Positions 33,537 to 42,958 of a DNA stretch of 64,000 bases are shown one piece after another. How positions within the stretch are numbered: position 1 is the stretch's first letter; each line of letters starts with the position of its first letter. Source of the stretch: DT-110 sp030148525 (GTDB taxonomy: Bacteria; Bacteroidota; Bacteroidia; Chitinophagales; Saprospiraceae); assembly GCA_965227445.1 (NCBI GenBank), contig OZ245751.1, forward strand, positions 372,001 to 436,000, read 5' to 3'. The notes beneath the pieces are model-generated. The model had not been told where the DNA came from, made no database searches, and saw only the letters and a list, made by a program, of their open reading frames with translations. A program made the translations under genes and the position numbers.

Positions 33537-33943
33537 GAAATTACTAGTTTGGAGGGATTTGAAGGTTTACTTCTGATCCGTCCGGCCCAATGCATGTTTA
33601 AGGCAGGAGAACGAAAAATTGGGCTTCAATTCTAGTAAGTCCTAATCGACCGTTAGGTATTAACGCATAAAACATGGGATGTATCGGTTTATGGGACAAT
33701 GGATGTTTACATAGTAAACACCGAACGCTTACTACAAATATACTTTTTTAACCTCCTTAACCAATACCGTTTAACTGGTATTTTTTGTATAAAATTTTTG
33801 TTAATGCGTTCGTCAGTGGTTTGTTTTCGAACAATTTTTGCGCAACGCAGTTATGCATCGGACAATTATACTCGCGCGGAATATTTGGGCTTCGTCCAAA
33901 CATTCCGCGCGAGTATAATTAACAAGCAGCTAATCTATTTTAT
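33537..33943. other. Intergenic region with long hairpin
   Basis: AT-rich spacer between a minus-strand and a plus-strand gene. It holds the 57-base hairpin described separately. The frame at 33699-33953 is not convincing. Confidence 0.5.
33864..33920. repeat. 57-base hairpin with 25-bp stem
   Basis: Arms at 33864-33888 and 33896-33920 (AATTATACTCGCGCGGAAT and its complement, one mismatch, then TTTGG/CCAAA) enclose a 7-base loop. The TATACTCGCG..G..TTGGGC words match the middle hairpin of the element at 38794, so it is probably a related repeat. It ends 23 bases before the start codon at 33944. Confidence 0.75.
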
Positions 33944-34405
33944 ATGCGCGTAAAAAAGAAAGAGTGGAAACAACAGCTACCCCAACCCCTCGACGTGGTT
34001 TGGGATTTTTTCTCCCGGCCGGAAAACTTGAACGACATGACCCCGGAGAAGGTCTCCTTCGAAATTCTGTCCGACGTTACCGGGCTAAATATGTACGAGG
34101 GGATGATCATTGCCTACCGCATTAGTCCTTTTGGAGGGATCAAAATGAATTGGGTCACCGAGATTACCCATCTTCACGAAAAATCCTATTTCGTGGATGA
34201 GCAGCGCTTTGGACCCTACGCCATGTGGCACCACGAACACCACTTCGAAGCAGTCGATGGCGGCACCCTGATGACCGATCTGTTGCACTATAAGGTCCCC
34301 TATGGACCCATCGGCACCCTGGCCGACCGGCTATTCGTTTCCGGTATGGTGGATGAGATTTTTGGCTTTCGCCAAAAAGCCATGATCGAGCGCTTTGGCA
34401 GTTAA
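33944..34405 (+). CDS. SRPBCC-fold ligand-binding protein
   Basis: A 153-residue START/SRPBCC-type protein: PLDVVWDFFSRPENLNDMTPEKVSFEIL near 17-44, then the PFGGIKMNWVTEITHL strand and the MTDLLHYKVPYGPIGTLADRL helix. These bind small hydrophobic ligands, but the ligand is unknown. Its stop overlaps the MATE gene stop on the other strand. The long hairpin upstream may influence its expression. Confidence 0.8.
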   Translation: MRVKKKEWKQQLPQPLDVVWDFFSRPENLNDMTPEKVSFEILSDVTGLNMYEGMIIAYRISPFGGIKMNWVTEITHLHEKSYFVDEQRFGPYAMWHHEHHFEAVDGGTLMTDLLHYKVPYGPIGTLADRLFVSGMVDEIFGFRQKAMIERFGS

Positions 34406-35796
34406 ATGGATACTTGTTTCCAGGTACCCCTCCGAAAGAGGATAGCAGCAATGATGGCCAGGGCTGTTTCGGCAATCGCGATGGCCCAGCAAACTCCGGC
34501 CAGTCCCATGTCCAGGGTAACCGCCAGGAAATACCCAAGGGGGATCTCCAGTAACCAAAAGCAAAAAATATTGATCAGCATGGGCGTTCGCGTATCCCCT
34601 GCTCCGTTGAAAGCCTGACTCAGTACCATGCCGTAGGCAAAAAATACATAGCCCAGGCATATGATACGCAAGGTGACGACTCCTGCTTCCACCACGGCTG
34701 GTGTATCATCGAATAGTTGAATGATCCAGGGAGCAAAAATGATGTAGATCAAGGATACACTGACCAGAAATATCGTATTTATCAGCCCTGCCCGCCAAAC
34801 GGATCGCTCCGCCCGGTCCGGTTGTCCTGCTCCCAGGTTTTGACCCACCAGGGTAGCAGCGGCATTGGATAAACCCCAGGAAGGGAGGATGGTAAATATG
34901 ATCAGCCGAATGGCAATTACGTAACCTGCTACCGCTTCATCGCCAAACATGGCAATAATACGCATCAGGAAAATCCAGCTGGCCGAGCTGATCAGAAACT
35001 GTAAAGCCCCATTGGCCGATACCTTCACCAGCCGGCGGATGATATCCCACCGGATGCGAAGGTGTTGAAGGGTAAGGCGTACTACACTGCTGCCCCTGAT
35101 CAGCAACCAAAATTGAAATAGTACGCCGACACCACGACCGGTGGCCGTGGCTATAGCGGCTCCCTTCAGACCCAGCTCCGGGAAAGGACCAATGCCGAAA
35201 ATAAGCAGTGGATCCAGGATGATGTTGATGCCGTTAGCGAGCCATAAAGACTGCATGGCCAGTGAAGCATCTCCGGCTCCCCGAAAAATACCGTTGAGCA
35301 AAAAGAGTAGCATGATCACCACATTGCTACCCATCACGATCCGGGTGTAAATGGCACCCTCGCGAATCACCTCTTCGCTGCCTCCCACGAGCTCCAGGAT
35401 GCGGTCGGCATAAATAACCCCCACCATGCCGATCAGCACCGATACCAACACGCCAATGCCAATTGCCTGGACAGATGCAACGGCAGCTGCTTCCGGGTTT
35501 TTTTCGCCGATCCGGCGTGCTACCATTGCGGTAACGCCCATACTCATCCCGATGGATACTGAATACACCAGGGTGATCACCGATTCGGTAAGGCCTACGG
35601 TAGCGACAGCTTCGACCCCAATGCGGGAAACAAACAGGATATCGATGACGGAAAACAGCGATTCCATCACCATTTCCAGAATCATGGGTATGGACAATAC
35701 GAGCAAGGCCCGGTTGATGCTCCCGGTAGTGACCTCTTTTTCCGCGCCTCGAACTGCCCCCCAGAAAAAACGCAACCCTCTCTTAAGTCGACTCAT
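34402..35796 (-). CDS. MATE family efflux transporter
   Basis: About 464 residues with 12 membrane helices in two repeats, each beginning with the family pattern (IPMILEMVMESLFSVIDILFVSRIGVEAVATVGLTESV; SWGLSNAAATLVGQNLGAGQPDRAERSVWRAG). It exports drugs or metabolites in exchange for Na+ or H+. ATG at 35796 (MSRLKRGLRFFW) is preferred over an upstream TTG. The stop overlaps that of the convergent SRPBCC gene by four bases. Confidence 0.92.
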   Translation of the reverse strand: MSRLKRGLRFFWGAVRGAEKEVTTGSINRALLVLSIPMILEMVMESLFSVIDILFVSRIGVEAVATVGLTESVITLVYSVSIGMSMGVTAMVARRIGEKNPEAAAVASVQAIGIGVLVSVLIGMVGVIYADRILELVGGSEEVIREGAIYTRIVMGSNVVIMLLFLLNGIFRGAGDASLAMQSLWLANGINIILDPLLIFGIGPFPELGLKGAAIATATGRGVGVLFQFWLLIRGSSVVRLTLQHLRIRWDIIRRLVKVSANGALQFLISSASWIFLMRIIAMFGDEAVAGYVIAIRLIIFTILPSWGLSNAAATLVGQNLGAGQPDRAERSVWRAGLINTIFLVSVSLIYIIFAPWIIQLFDDTPAVVEAGVVTLRIICLGYVFFAYGMVLSQAFNGAGDTRTPMLINIFCFWLLEIPLGYFLAVTLDMGLAGVCWAIAIAETALAIIAAILFRRGTWKQVSI

Positions 35797-35965
35797 TACG
35801 GAAGTGATATATCCCAAATACAATCAACCTTCCAGTAGTTTGACTTAACCATTGAGAGGCAGGTGTACAGTCGGGTATTTGAAATTACAACCTAATTACT
35901 TCTATGCTTCCCGAAAAGTTCCATCATCTATCAGGTAGTGCTTATATTCCGGAAAAAAAGGGATT

Positions 35966-38740
35966 ATGTCTGTCAAAAACTATGTATGGCTCGTCTGTGG
36001 GTTGCTACTGCCCGGTCTGATAGCGGCTCAGTCAGCCAGTAAAAAAGCAATTACCCACGCTGATGTGGCCGCCTGGCATGAGATCAGCAGAGATCAAATA
36101 TCCAATGACGGTCGCTGGGTAACTTACGAATTGGTTTCCGAAGTGGGGGATCCGACACTCGTGGTCTACGATGGTGTCACCGAAAAGGAATGGCGTTATG
36201 AACGCGGATCCAGGGCCGAAATAAGCGCCGGTAGCCGTGTGATCACCTTCACCATCAAACCGGGTGAGGAAGAGGTAAAAGATATGAAGCGTCGCGGTGT
36301 CTCCCGCAAAGATCTTCCCGGCGATACCCTGGGAATCCTAAACCTGGAGACCATGGAATTGGAAAAAATGGCCGGCCTGGAATCGGTGCAAATGCCCGGC
36401 AAGTGGAAGGATTGGCTGTTCTACCAAGTCCAACCTGCTGAACCGGATACGGCTTCCGCCAAAAAACAAAACGATGAGAACGGCTATCACTTACAGGTGC
36501 GATCATTGGCAGATGGAACCGTTATCACCTTGCCTTTTGTCAAAGAATTCGTATTGGCCGAACGCTCCCCGGCCCTGGCATTGGTGACTACGGGCACGGA
36601 CGATATGGCAGCCGGCGTGTACCATTGGCAACCAGGCTCCGATCCTTCTTTAGTGCTGGAGGGGCCGGAAGAGGTGAAGCAAATGGGCCTCGACCGCGAT
36701 GGGGAACAACTGGCTTTCCTAGCCTATATGGATACCGTCGAACATCGCGTGACTCCTTACCAATTGTACCATTGGTCGGCTACGGGAGGCAATGCCTCTG
36801 CACTGGCTGACGATCAATCGGATTTTCTGCCGGACGACTGGCGCCTGTCGGAGCACGGTCGAATCTATTTTTCGCGCAGCGGGCAGCGCCTGTTTTTCGG
36901 TACGGCACCCCAGCCGATCCTGGAGGACACCTCCCTGCTCGAGGAGGAAATCGTACAGGTAGAGGTATGGACTACCCAGGACGCCCGTTTATATCCCCAG
37001 CAAAAAATTCAAATGAACCGGGATAAACGACAGACCTATCTGGCCATGTACGATATTACGGGTAATCGCTTCCGACAGTTGGAAAACCTGGATATGCCCA
37101 ATGTCTCGGTAGGTGACGAAGGGAATGCCCGCTACGCCCTGGCACAAAACGATGAGCCTTACCGGATACGCACCTCCTGGGAAGGCTATCCGCCGGCCAA
37201 GGATGTCTACCTCATGGATCTGCAAACCGGTAATTCCAAAGAAATAGCTACCGAAATGAAGGGATACCCGTCCCTGTCGCCTGCCGGTAAGTACGTGTAC
37301 TGGTTTGATTACCCAACCAATAATTGGCATGCGTACGCTACGGATTCGGGAAAGAGAATCCAACTCACTAATAATGAAACCGTTGCCTTCTACGACGAGA
37401 CGGATGATCATCCTGATTATCCGGGGCCCTATGGCAGTGCCGGCTGGACCACCAACGATGACTTCTTCTTGGTTTACGACCGGTACGATGTCTGGCAGAT
37501 CGATCCGAATCAGAAGATTCGGGCTTATAACCTGACGAATGGGCGGAAAATGAAGCGCCGTTCCCGATACATACAGGTCGACCCGGAGGAGCGGGCTATC
37601 GAAGAAGTAGGCCCGTTGTTGTTCCACTTTTTTGACGAGGAAACGAAGCGGGAAGGCTACCAGCAATTCAATATCCATACGGGGGTTAAAGAGGTCATCG
37701 AAGAGGGGCCATACCGCTACGATCGCCGCCCGTCAAAAGCTAAAAATACTGATCGGTGGTTGTTTACCCGCGAAAGCTTTACGACTTTCCCCAATCTGCT
37801 GTATGGCCGGACCCTGAATTCCTACACCCAGATCAGCGATGCCAATCCGCAGCAGGACGAATTTCGCTGGGGAACCATCGAATTGTTCGATTTCGTTTCG
37901 CTCGATGGAGATCCATTACAAGGATTGCTGGTCAAGCCCGAAGATTTTGATCCCAATAAGAAGTACCCGATGATCGTGAACTTCTACGAACGCAGTACCG
38001 ATGGCCTGCATAGTCACCGCGCACCGGAGTTTCATCGCTCCACCATCAATTATTCCTATTACGTAAGTAAGGGCTACGTCATTTTCAATCCGGATGTGCC
38101 CTACAAGATCGGCTACCCCGGTGAAAGTGCATACAATTCGGTTATGGCCGGTGTACAGGCTTTGTTGCAGGAAGGCTATATCGATCGCGAGAATATTGGT
38201 GTTCAGGGCCACAGTTGGGGTGGTTACCAGATCGCTCACCTGGTTACCAAAACCAACCTCTTCAAGTGTGCTGAAAGTGGGGCGCCGGTGGTCAATATGA
38301 TCTCGGCCTACGGCGGTATCCGCTGGGGATCGGGCATGAGCCGTATGTTTCAGTACGAGCATACCCAAAGCCGGATCGGTGGATCGCTCTGGGAAAAACC
38401 CCTGCTCTACATTGAGAACTCGCCTATTTTCTCCATCGACAAGATCAAAACGCCCTTGCTGATCCTGCACAATGACGAAGACGGCGCCGTGCCCTGGTAC
38501 CAGGGGATCGAGTTTTTTGTGGCCCTGCGTCGACTCGGCAAGCCCGCCTGGATGCTCAATTACAACGGCGAACCGCACTGGCCACTGAAACCGCAGAACC
38601 GTCGGGATTTCCAGACCCGGATGGCGCAGTTTTTCGACCACTATCTGATGGGTGCTCCCAAACCCGAGTGGATGGAAACAGGGGTGCCGGCCATGGAAAA
38701 AGGTATTGACCAGCACCTGGAGCTACTGGATCGACATTAA
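35966..38740 (+). CDS. S9 family peptidase (prolyl oligopeptidase type), exported
   Basis: This 924-residue protein has a signal peptide (MSVKNYVWLVCGLLLPGLIA), a long beta-propeller-like N-terminal two-thirds and a C-terminal peptidase domain. The latter has Ser750 in VQGHSWGGYQIAHL, Asp near 837-839 in LHNDEDGAVPW and His871 in NGEPHWPL. The GHSWGG box differs from GHSGGG of the 24051 peptidase, so it is a separate subfamily rather than a recent copy. It is probably periplasmic and scavenges peptides. It is transcribed alone, and the interrupted miniature element begins 12 bp past the stop. Confidence 0.93.
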   Translation: MSVKNYVWLVCGLLLPGLIAAQSASKKAITHADVAAWHEISRDQISNDGRWVTYELVSEVGDPTLVVYDGVTEKEWRYERGSRAEISAGSRVITFTIKPGEEEVKDMKRRGVSRKDLPGDTLGILNLETMELEKMAGLESVQMPGKWKDWLFYQVQPAEPDTASAKKQNDENGYHLQVRSLADGTVITLPFVKEFVLAERSPALALVTTGTDDMAAGVYHWQPGSDPSLVLEGPEEVKQMGLDRDGEQLAFLAYMDTVEHRVTPYQLYHWSATGGNASALADDQSDFLPDDWRLSEHGRIYFSRSGQRLFFGTAPQPILEDTSLLEEEIVQVEVWTTQDARLYPQQKIQMNRDKRQTYLAMYDITGNRFRQLENLDMPNVSVGDEGNARYALAQNDEPYRIRTSWEGYPPAKDVYLMDLQTGNSKEIATEMKGYPSLSPAGKYVYWFDYPTNNWHAYATDSGKRIQLTNNETVAFYDETDDHPDYPGPYGSAGWTTNDDFFLVYDRYDVWQIDPNQKIRAYNLTNGRKMKRRSRYIQVDPEERAIEEVGPLLFHFFDEETKREGYQQFNIHTGVKEVIEEGPYRYDRRPSKAKNTDRWLFTRESFTTFPNLLYGRTLNSYTQISDANPQQDEFRWGTIELFDFVSLDGDPLQGLLVKPEDFDPNKKYPMIVNFYERSTDGLHSHRAPEFHRSTINYSYYVSKGYVIFNPDVPYKIGYPGESAYNSVMAGVQALLQEGYIDRENIGVQGHSWGGYQIAHLVTKTNLFKCAESGAPVVNMISAYGGIRWGSGMSRMFQYEHTQSRIGGSLWEKPLLYIENSPIFSIDKIKTPLLILHNDEDGAVPWYQGIEFFVALRRLGKPAWMLNYNGEPHWPLKPQNRRDFQTRMAQFFDHYLMGAPKPEWMETGVPAMEKGIDQHLELLDRH

Positions 38741-38787
38741 AAGTCTGACTTAGAGCGTGTTTGGGATTTATCCTTTGGACTGCAAAT

Positions 38788-38967
38788 GTCTATTATACCG
38801 ACAACGAAGTGGTTTGGGAATCCAAACCACTTCGAGTCGAGTATATACTCGCGTGAAAAGGTTGGGCAAAGCCCAATCCTTTTCGGAAGCGGTATATTTG
38901 AACCTCACTGCAGCCTTTTTTCGCCCCGTAGCCATGCTACGAAGCTCAAAAAAGGCTTTGTGAGAAC
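38788..38967. mobile_element. 180-bp structured element inserted with CAAAT duplication
   Basis: The insert carries three hairpins: CGAAGTGGTTTGG/CCAAACCACTTCG, then GGTTGGGC AAA GCCCAATCC, then a stem CAGCCTTTTTT..AAAAAAGGCTTTG with an inner GTAGC/GCTAC. The first two make a 103-bp unit (38794-38896) ending TATACCG and CGGTATA. There is no reading frame of note. How it moves is unknown; a transposase acting in trans is inferred. Confidence 0.75.
38794..38896 (+). repeat. 103-bp TATACCG-ended repeat unit, copy A
   Basis: Starts TATACCGACAACGAAG and ends CTTTTCGGAAGCGGTATA, so its ends are imperfect inverted repeats. A copy of the same length in opposite orientation lies at 51796-51898. Partial or diverged relatives lie at 39084, 33864 and perhaps 8474. 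Confidence 0.8.
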
Positions 38968-39083
38968 CAAATTCTAGACATTTTCGCCATCAAAAACAAA
39001 TCCCAAACACGCTCTTAATAAAAAGGAAGCACGATAGGTATGATGAGTACCTCTCGTGCTTTTTTTTGCCTTACGGCAAAAGA

Positions 39084-39157
39084 ATACCGACAACGAAGTG
39101 GTTTTGCTACGCAGTACTACGTGCTGGGACACCAAATCACTTCGAGTCGAGTGTATC
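39084..39157 (+). repeat. Partial copy of the TATACCG repeat
   Basis: Begins ATACCGACAACGAAGTGG and ends with the matching arm CACTTCGAGTCGAGTGTA, but its loop is a different hairpin (GCTACGCAGTACTACGTGC) and the second half is missing. It lies about 190 bp from the fuller copy and just before the symporter stop codon. Confidence 0.7.
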
Positions 39158-39161
39158 CCAT

Positions 39162-40052
39162 CTAGGCTTGCGCGACTTTCTTTGCTTTCAGCGATTTATT
39201 GACCAGCCAAAGTTGCCACGTATTGTACAGGTTTTGGAAAACGATATAGAAGATGGGGCCTAAAGCTACCAGAGGGTTGATGAAAGTCAAGGCCACCCAC
39301 AATCCGAACATGGTGTTTTTGCGCCCCAGCGCCAACCCAGCCTCCTGATCTTTATCAAAATACCGACCGGCTGCCTCTCCCGATTTGAACAGAAAAAAAC
39401 AAACCAACCCAATGCAGGCAGCAATGCCACCGACTAGCAGGAGAGGGGCTTCGGCCTCGTACCGGATAAAGTGCGTCGCTTTACCCGCAGCAATGTAAAT
39501 ATTGGTGACAAAGAGGTAAAAAGGCACGTTGCCGAGTTTGAAAAAATAGGGCACCCAGGTGGGGAATCGTCGGCGGATAAATTGACCAAGTATCAAGGGC
39601 ACAAACACGAGGATAGCCACGGGGATCAGTACATCCAACACCGATATGGGCTGATCTACCGCAATGATCTGGGGAAGCAACAAAGGCAAAACCAGCGCCA
39701 CGATCGGACTGGTAAGTATGACCGAGAGGGTGACAAAACCAACATCTTGTCGCAGGAAGCCCGCCATTACCGGTGCACCGGCAGCCGTCGGTGCCATTCC
39801 AATGGTAAAAGCGGCCAGTCCGATGGTTGGATTTATTTGAGAAAATAACAGGTATAAAAGAATGGGAAGGGTAACATTCAGGCCGGCGATCAGAAAATGC
39901 AGTTTACTGAGTACCCGCCAGTTGAAGCGAATTCGCAGAAAAGCGTAGAATAACATGATCATGACGAGGTAGCGAACCAGGAAGGTGAATTGATGCCCTT
40001 GTGGAAACAAAACCCCTAAAATCATGGCCGCAAAAATGACAATAGCCTGCAC
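39162..40052 (-). CDS. Bile acid:sodium symporter family (BASS) protein
   Basis: About 296 residues with nine to ten membrane helices. The family pattern is visible in SQINPTIGLAAFTIGMAPTAAGAPVMAGFLRQDVGFVTLSVILTSPIVAL, where glycine- and proline-broken helices form the ion site. Bacterial members import organic anions with Na+. The substrate cannot be read from sequence. The start appears to be GTG (40052); a start at the internal ATG (Met10) is possible. Confidence 0.85.
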   Translation of the reverse strand: MQAIVIFAAMILGVLFPQGHQFTFLVRYLVMIMLFYAFLRIRFNWRVLSKLHFLIAGLNVTLPILLYLLFSQINPTIGLAAFTIGMAPTAAGAPVMAGFLRQDVGFVTLSVILTSPIVALVLPLLLPQIIAVDQPISVLDVLIPVAILVFVPLILGQFIRRRFPTWVPYFFKLGNVPFYLFVTNIYIAAGKATHFIRYEAEAPLLLVGGIAACIGLVCFFLFKSGEAAGRYFDKDQEAGLALGRKNTMFGLWVALTFINPLVALGPIFYIVFQNLYNTWQLWLVNKSLKAKKVAQA

Positions 40053-40134
40053 CTTTTCTAGAGAGGACAGTTAGGTGCAGGCTATTGTTTTGGCGAAAGC
40101 CGAAAAGTACTTGGTCGCTTCTGGAAGCAGTTCT

Positions 40135-40632
40135 TCAATTTTTGATGACGGTGTCGATTATGTGAACGAAACCGTTCTTGGTCTTGATAGACTCGAGGAC
40201 TTTACCGCCACTTACCATCAGGTTGTCTTCCGTTCCGGACACCAAAAAGCTTTTCTGGATGGAATTGGTAAGGGAACCTTCTTTGCTGACCTGCTTGGGT
40301 GATAGTGCTTCGGGTACCGTATGTCCCCGCAGCACATTGACCAGGAGGGTGCGGTTATCGGGATCCATAAGGTCTCCCATAGCCTTTTCGCCCATTGCTT
40401 CCAGGGCTTCGTTGGTGGGGGCAAAAATGGTGTGTTTTCCCGATTCGGTTAGTACCGTCCCCAGGCCACCGGCGGTTTCCACCAGAGCGGCAAATTGTGT
40501 GAGCTTTGGATTGGTGGTAATGGCGGCGAGCAGGTTCGGAGCGGTAGGTAACTTAGTGGAACTACATCCGGTGAGGAGTAGTGAAAATAAGACAAAGAAT
40601 AAAACGGATGATTGCGCAAACTGGCGTTGCAT
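40135..40632 (-). CDS. Fasciclin-domain lipoprotein
   Basis: With the start at MQRQFAQSSVLFFVLFSLLL the protein is 165 residues with a lipobox (LLTGC). One fasciclin domain follows: H1 motif VETAGGLGTVLTESGKHTIFAPTNEALEAM and H2 motif GKVLESIKTKNGFVHIIDTVI. Such domains mediate adhesion or ligand binding at the cell surface. The longer frame upstream (to 40923) is ignored because the signal peptide starts at 40632. A minus-strand terminator hairpin lies about 90 bases upstream. Confidence 0.85.
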   Translation of the reverse strand: MQRQFAQSSVLFFVLFSLLLTGCSSTKLPTAPNLLAAITTNPKLTQFAALVETAGGLGTVLTESGKHTIFAPTNEALEAMGEKAMGDLMDPDNRTLLVNVLRGHTVPEALSPKQVSKEGSLTNSIQKSFLVSGTEDNLMVSGGKVLESIKTKNGFVHIIDTVIKN

Positions 40633-40713
40633 GTGTCGAGTTTTTTGGGTCTGAAAATGGATGTGCAGGTAATATGCAAAATCTTTCGGGAAGAGAGGCG
40701 AGTGGCTTATCAG

Positions 40714-40746
40714 AAAAAACTGTCGCTCCACAATGCAGAGCGACAG
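40714..40746 (-). terminator. Minus-strand terminator hairpin upstream of the fasciclin gene
   Basis: Arms CTGTCGCTC (40720-40728) and GAGCGACAG (40738-40746) with six T following on the minus strand. No gene ends here, so it may end a short leader RNA ahead of the fasciclin gene or be an attenuator. The rest of 40747-40995 contains a small hairpin AACGGC..GCCGTT (about 40830-40846) and nothing else recognised. Confidence 0.6.
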
Positions 40747-40995
40747 GTCCAGCGGTTCTGGCCGATTTAGTGAAAACGGCCTTAGGTAGGTGAACGAACC
40801 GCAACAATAGAACACCCAATTGACCTTAGAACGGCTGTATGCCGTTGTTTGATAGGTGCAAGGTACGACACCCTTTTTCCGCAGTTGGTGACCAATCGCA
40901 TTGGGCCTGCTGACTTTTGTCAAAGAAAATGTGCAAAAAAAGTCGCTTTCTTTTTTGACGTAAATTTTCTTACTTGCAGAAAAGACAAAACGGAA

Positions 40996-41847
40996 ATGAA
41001 CAAAAAAATCTTATTCCCTACGGATTTTTCGGATGCAGCGGACAATGCCACTATATATGCGTTGCACCTGGCCCGGGGTATGAAGGCTGACATTACGACA
41101 CTCCACGTGTACGAAAATGTAGCCATTGCTGCTTCTCATATGTCCAATACGATGGCTGATATCGTGGAGCAAAACCACCTGGAAGCCCTCAAAACTTATC
41201 AGGATATGGCTCGCGTTATGCGGGAAATGGCCAATACGGCAGGGTTTACCGACGTGGAAATCAAACACCTTATGAAATCAGGCGAGCGAATCCTGAAAAC
41301 TATTCTGGCTGCCGAACGCGATGAAAACCCCGACCTGATCGTCATGGGTACGACAGGTGCGGGCTGGATCAAAAAAATATTCACGGGAAGCGTCACCAGT
41401 GAAGTCATGGAAAATGCAACCACTCCGGTGTTGTGTGTTCCTGAAGGTGCCGAATTTGATGGGAAAATTGATGATGTAACGCTGGCCACCACCTTCAGTG
41501 ATTCAGAGGGAAAGGCCCTTGACCGCCTCTTAGAAATTACCGATGCTTTCAAAGCGCGGATTCATTGCGTGAATATTGTGACCAGGGAGGATAGTACAGC
41601 GGAAGCAAACCTCGAAAAGTGGAAAGAGGCTTACCGGAGTCATGAACGAGTCACCTTTGCCATTGAGGAGGCGAAAACAGTCCAGGATGGGTTGGTCGAT
41701 TACCTGGAAGCGAATAAAATCGATGTGCTCTGTACGGTAAACCGTCGCCGGAACATGATCCAGGAACTATTTGATCACAGCCTTACCAAAAAAATGTCGT
41801 ATCACTTGAAATACCCCATTCTCACCTTCCAGGAGCGGTTTTTGTAA
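40996..41847 (+). CDS. Universal stress protein, two-domain
   Basis: A 283-residue cytosolic protein starting at MNKKILFPTDFSDAADNATI. The first Usp domain has the ATP-binding motif VMGTTGAGWIKKIFTGSVTSEVMENATTPVLCVP (G-x2-G-x9-G-S type) near 120-153. The second half is a degenerate Usp fold without that motif. Such proteins respond to stress and starvation. The upstream in-frame extension from 40849 has no support. It converges on the PLP-enzyme gene with a 7-bp gap. Confidence 0.9.
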   Translation: MNKKILFPTDFSDAADNATIYALHLARGMKADITTLHVYENVAIAASHMSNTMADIVEQNHLEALKTYQDMARVMREMANTAGFTDVEIKHLMKSGERILKTILAAERDENPDLIVMGTTGAGWIKKIFTGSVTSEVMENATTPVLCVPEGAEFDGKIDDVTLATTFSDSEGKALDRLLEITDAFKARIHCVNIVTREDSTAEANLEKWKEAYRSHERVTFAIEEAKTVQDGLVDYLEANKIDVLCTVNRRRNMIQELFDHSLTKKMSYHLKYPILTFQERFL

Positions 41848-41854
41848 GGCTGAT

Positions 41855-42958
41855 CTACATGTAAGTTAACATGGAAATGGATGTCCCTTCCATTGTTTGA
41901 TACGCTTTCATAAGGTCTGCGGTCATACACGAATGCACCGGCACGATGCCAAGTACATCGCCAATGGTTATTTCCCGGAATAATGCGGGAGAGACCCGTA
42001 CAACGCCGTGTTCTTGTGACAGTTTACGAACGTAGGAAATGCCATCGTCAATAACCTCCCACCCATCAGCAGTCCATCGGACCGGTTGACCATAGGTGGT
42101 TACTCCGTTTCTTTCCAGCCGGTCTTTAGAGAAGTGTACGCCACCGCCGTATACAACAATTTCCCGCCGTTCGGGATGTTTGGAAACGACCGGACAGGCC
42201 ATGGCAACCGCTATGTCTTCCAGTGTACAAGAGCCAATGGTCGCCTGAGTAAGATCGTAAAAGACAAAATTTCCCGGCCGCAGTTCGTCCACACCGGGGA
42301 ACGCATTGCTGGTGCTGCCCGAGGGTGTATCTCCGTATGAGAATAGCAGGTCGGGATAGTCGGCGCGGAAGTGATCGACTACGGGATTCAGGCTATTCAG
42401 GCTGGCCTCGTGAATGCGCGCGATCTCCTCCTTCCCCCGTGCCTGATAGGTCTGCCCGGCATGGCCCAGGAAACCGGCAAAGGACAGTTTTTCGGCTTCT
42501 TCAATACGTTGGACGATGGTGGTAATTTCATCGACATTGGTGGGTAGCAGACCGGTTCGGTTATTTCCCGCATTGAGCTTGATAAATAAATGTACCGGAT
42601 GCTGCAACTGCTGACGCAGGGCCTCAATGGCCTCGGTATTTTCCACTATCAATTGCAGGTTAATATCGCCTGCCAGTTGGTTAATGAGGTCCATCTCCCG
42701 GATATTCACCGGGAAGGCATTGGTGATATCCTTCCAGCCTGCTTTCGCAAAATAGGCAGCCATGCGTAAAGATGATACCGTGATCTTTTCTACCCCCGCT
42801 TCCCGGAACCATTCACCCACAGCCGCTGATTGGTGGGTTTTAAAGTGGGGTCGAAAGGCGATATCCAGGCCTTTTACTTTGTCGACCATACGAGAAATAT
42901 TACGTCGTACTTTGTGCTCGTCGAGGATGAGGGTCGGGACAGTTATCGCTGGTGTCAT
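41855..42958 (-). CDS. PLP-dependent fold-III enzyme, D-threonine aldolase / D-serine dehydratase-like
   Basis: This 367-residue protein has the alanine-racemase-like N-terminal barrel. The PLP lysine lies in IAFRPHFKTHQS near 33-44, the phosphate site in SYGDTPSGSTSN, and the C-terminal beta domain has a metal-site His-Cys pair (VPVHSCMTADLM near 343-354). Family members cleave D-threonine or D-3-hydroxyaspartate, or dehydrate D-serine. The substrate cannot be chosen here. ATG start. Confidence 0.85.
   Translation of the reverse strand: MTPAITVPTLILDEHKVRRNISRMVDKVKGLDIAFRPHFKTHQSAAVGEWFREAGVEKITVSSLRMAAYFAKAGWKDITNAFPVNIREMDLINQLAGDINLQLIVENTEAIEALRQQLQHPVHLFIKLNAGNNRTGLLPTNVDEITTIVQRIEEAEKLSFAGFLGHAGQTYQARGKEEIARIHEASLNSLNPVVDHFRADYPDLLFSYGDTPSGSTSNAFPGVDELRPGNFVFYDLTQATIGSCTLEDIAVAMACPVVSKHPERREIVVYGGGVHFSKDRLERNGVTTYGQPVRWTADGWEVIDDGISYVRKLSQEHGVVRVSPALFREITIGDVLGIVPVHSCMTADLMKAYQTMEGTSISMLTYM

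Larger units (their letters stand above)
38752..39015. mobile_element. Second copy of the IS5/IS1031-like miniature element, split by an insertion
   Basis: Outer parts 38752-38787 and 38973-39015 match 15563-15641 base for base, including the 18-bp terminal repeats and TTA flanks. Between them lie 185 extra bases, exactly the length difference (264 versus 79). The five bases CAAAT occur on both sides of the insert (38783-38787 and 38968-38972) but once in the intact copy, the mark of a target-site duplication. Confidence 0.85.

Noticed and set aside
33699..33953. Plus-strand frame of 84 residues
   Set aside because: AT-rich spacer sequence containing the long hairpin; no motif and it overlaps the better SRPBCC start.
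38757..38963. Plus-strand frames inside the miniature elements
   Set aside because: They lie wholly in hairpin repeats and differ between copies; no coding signal.
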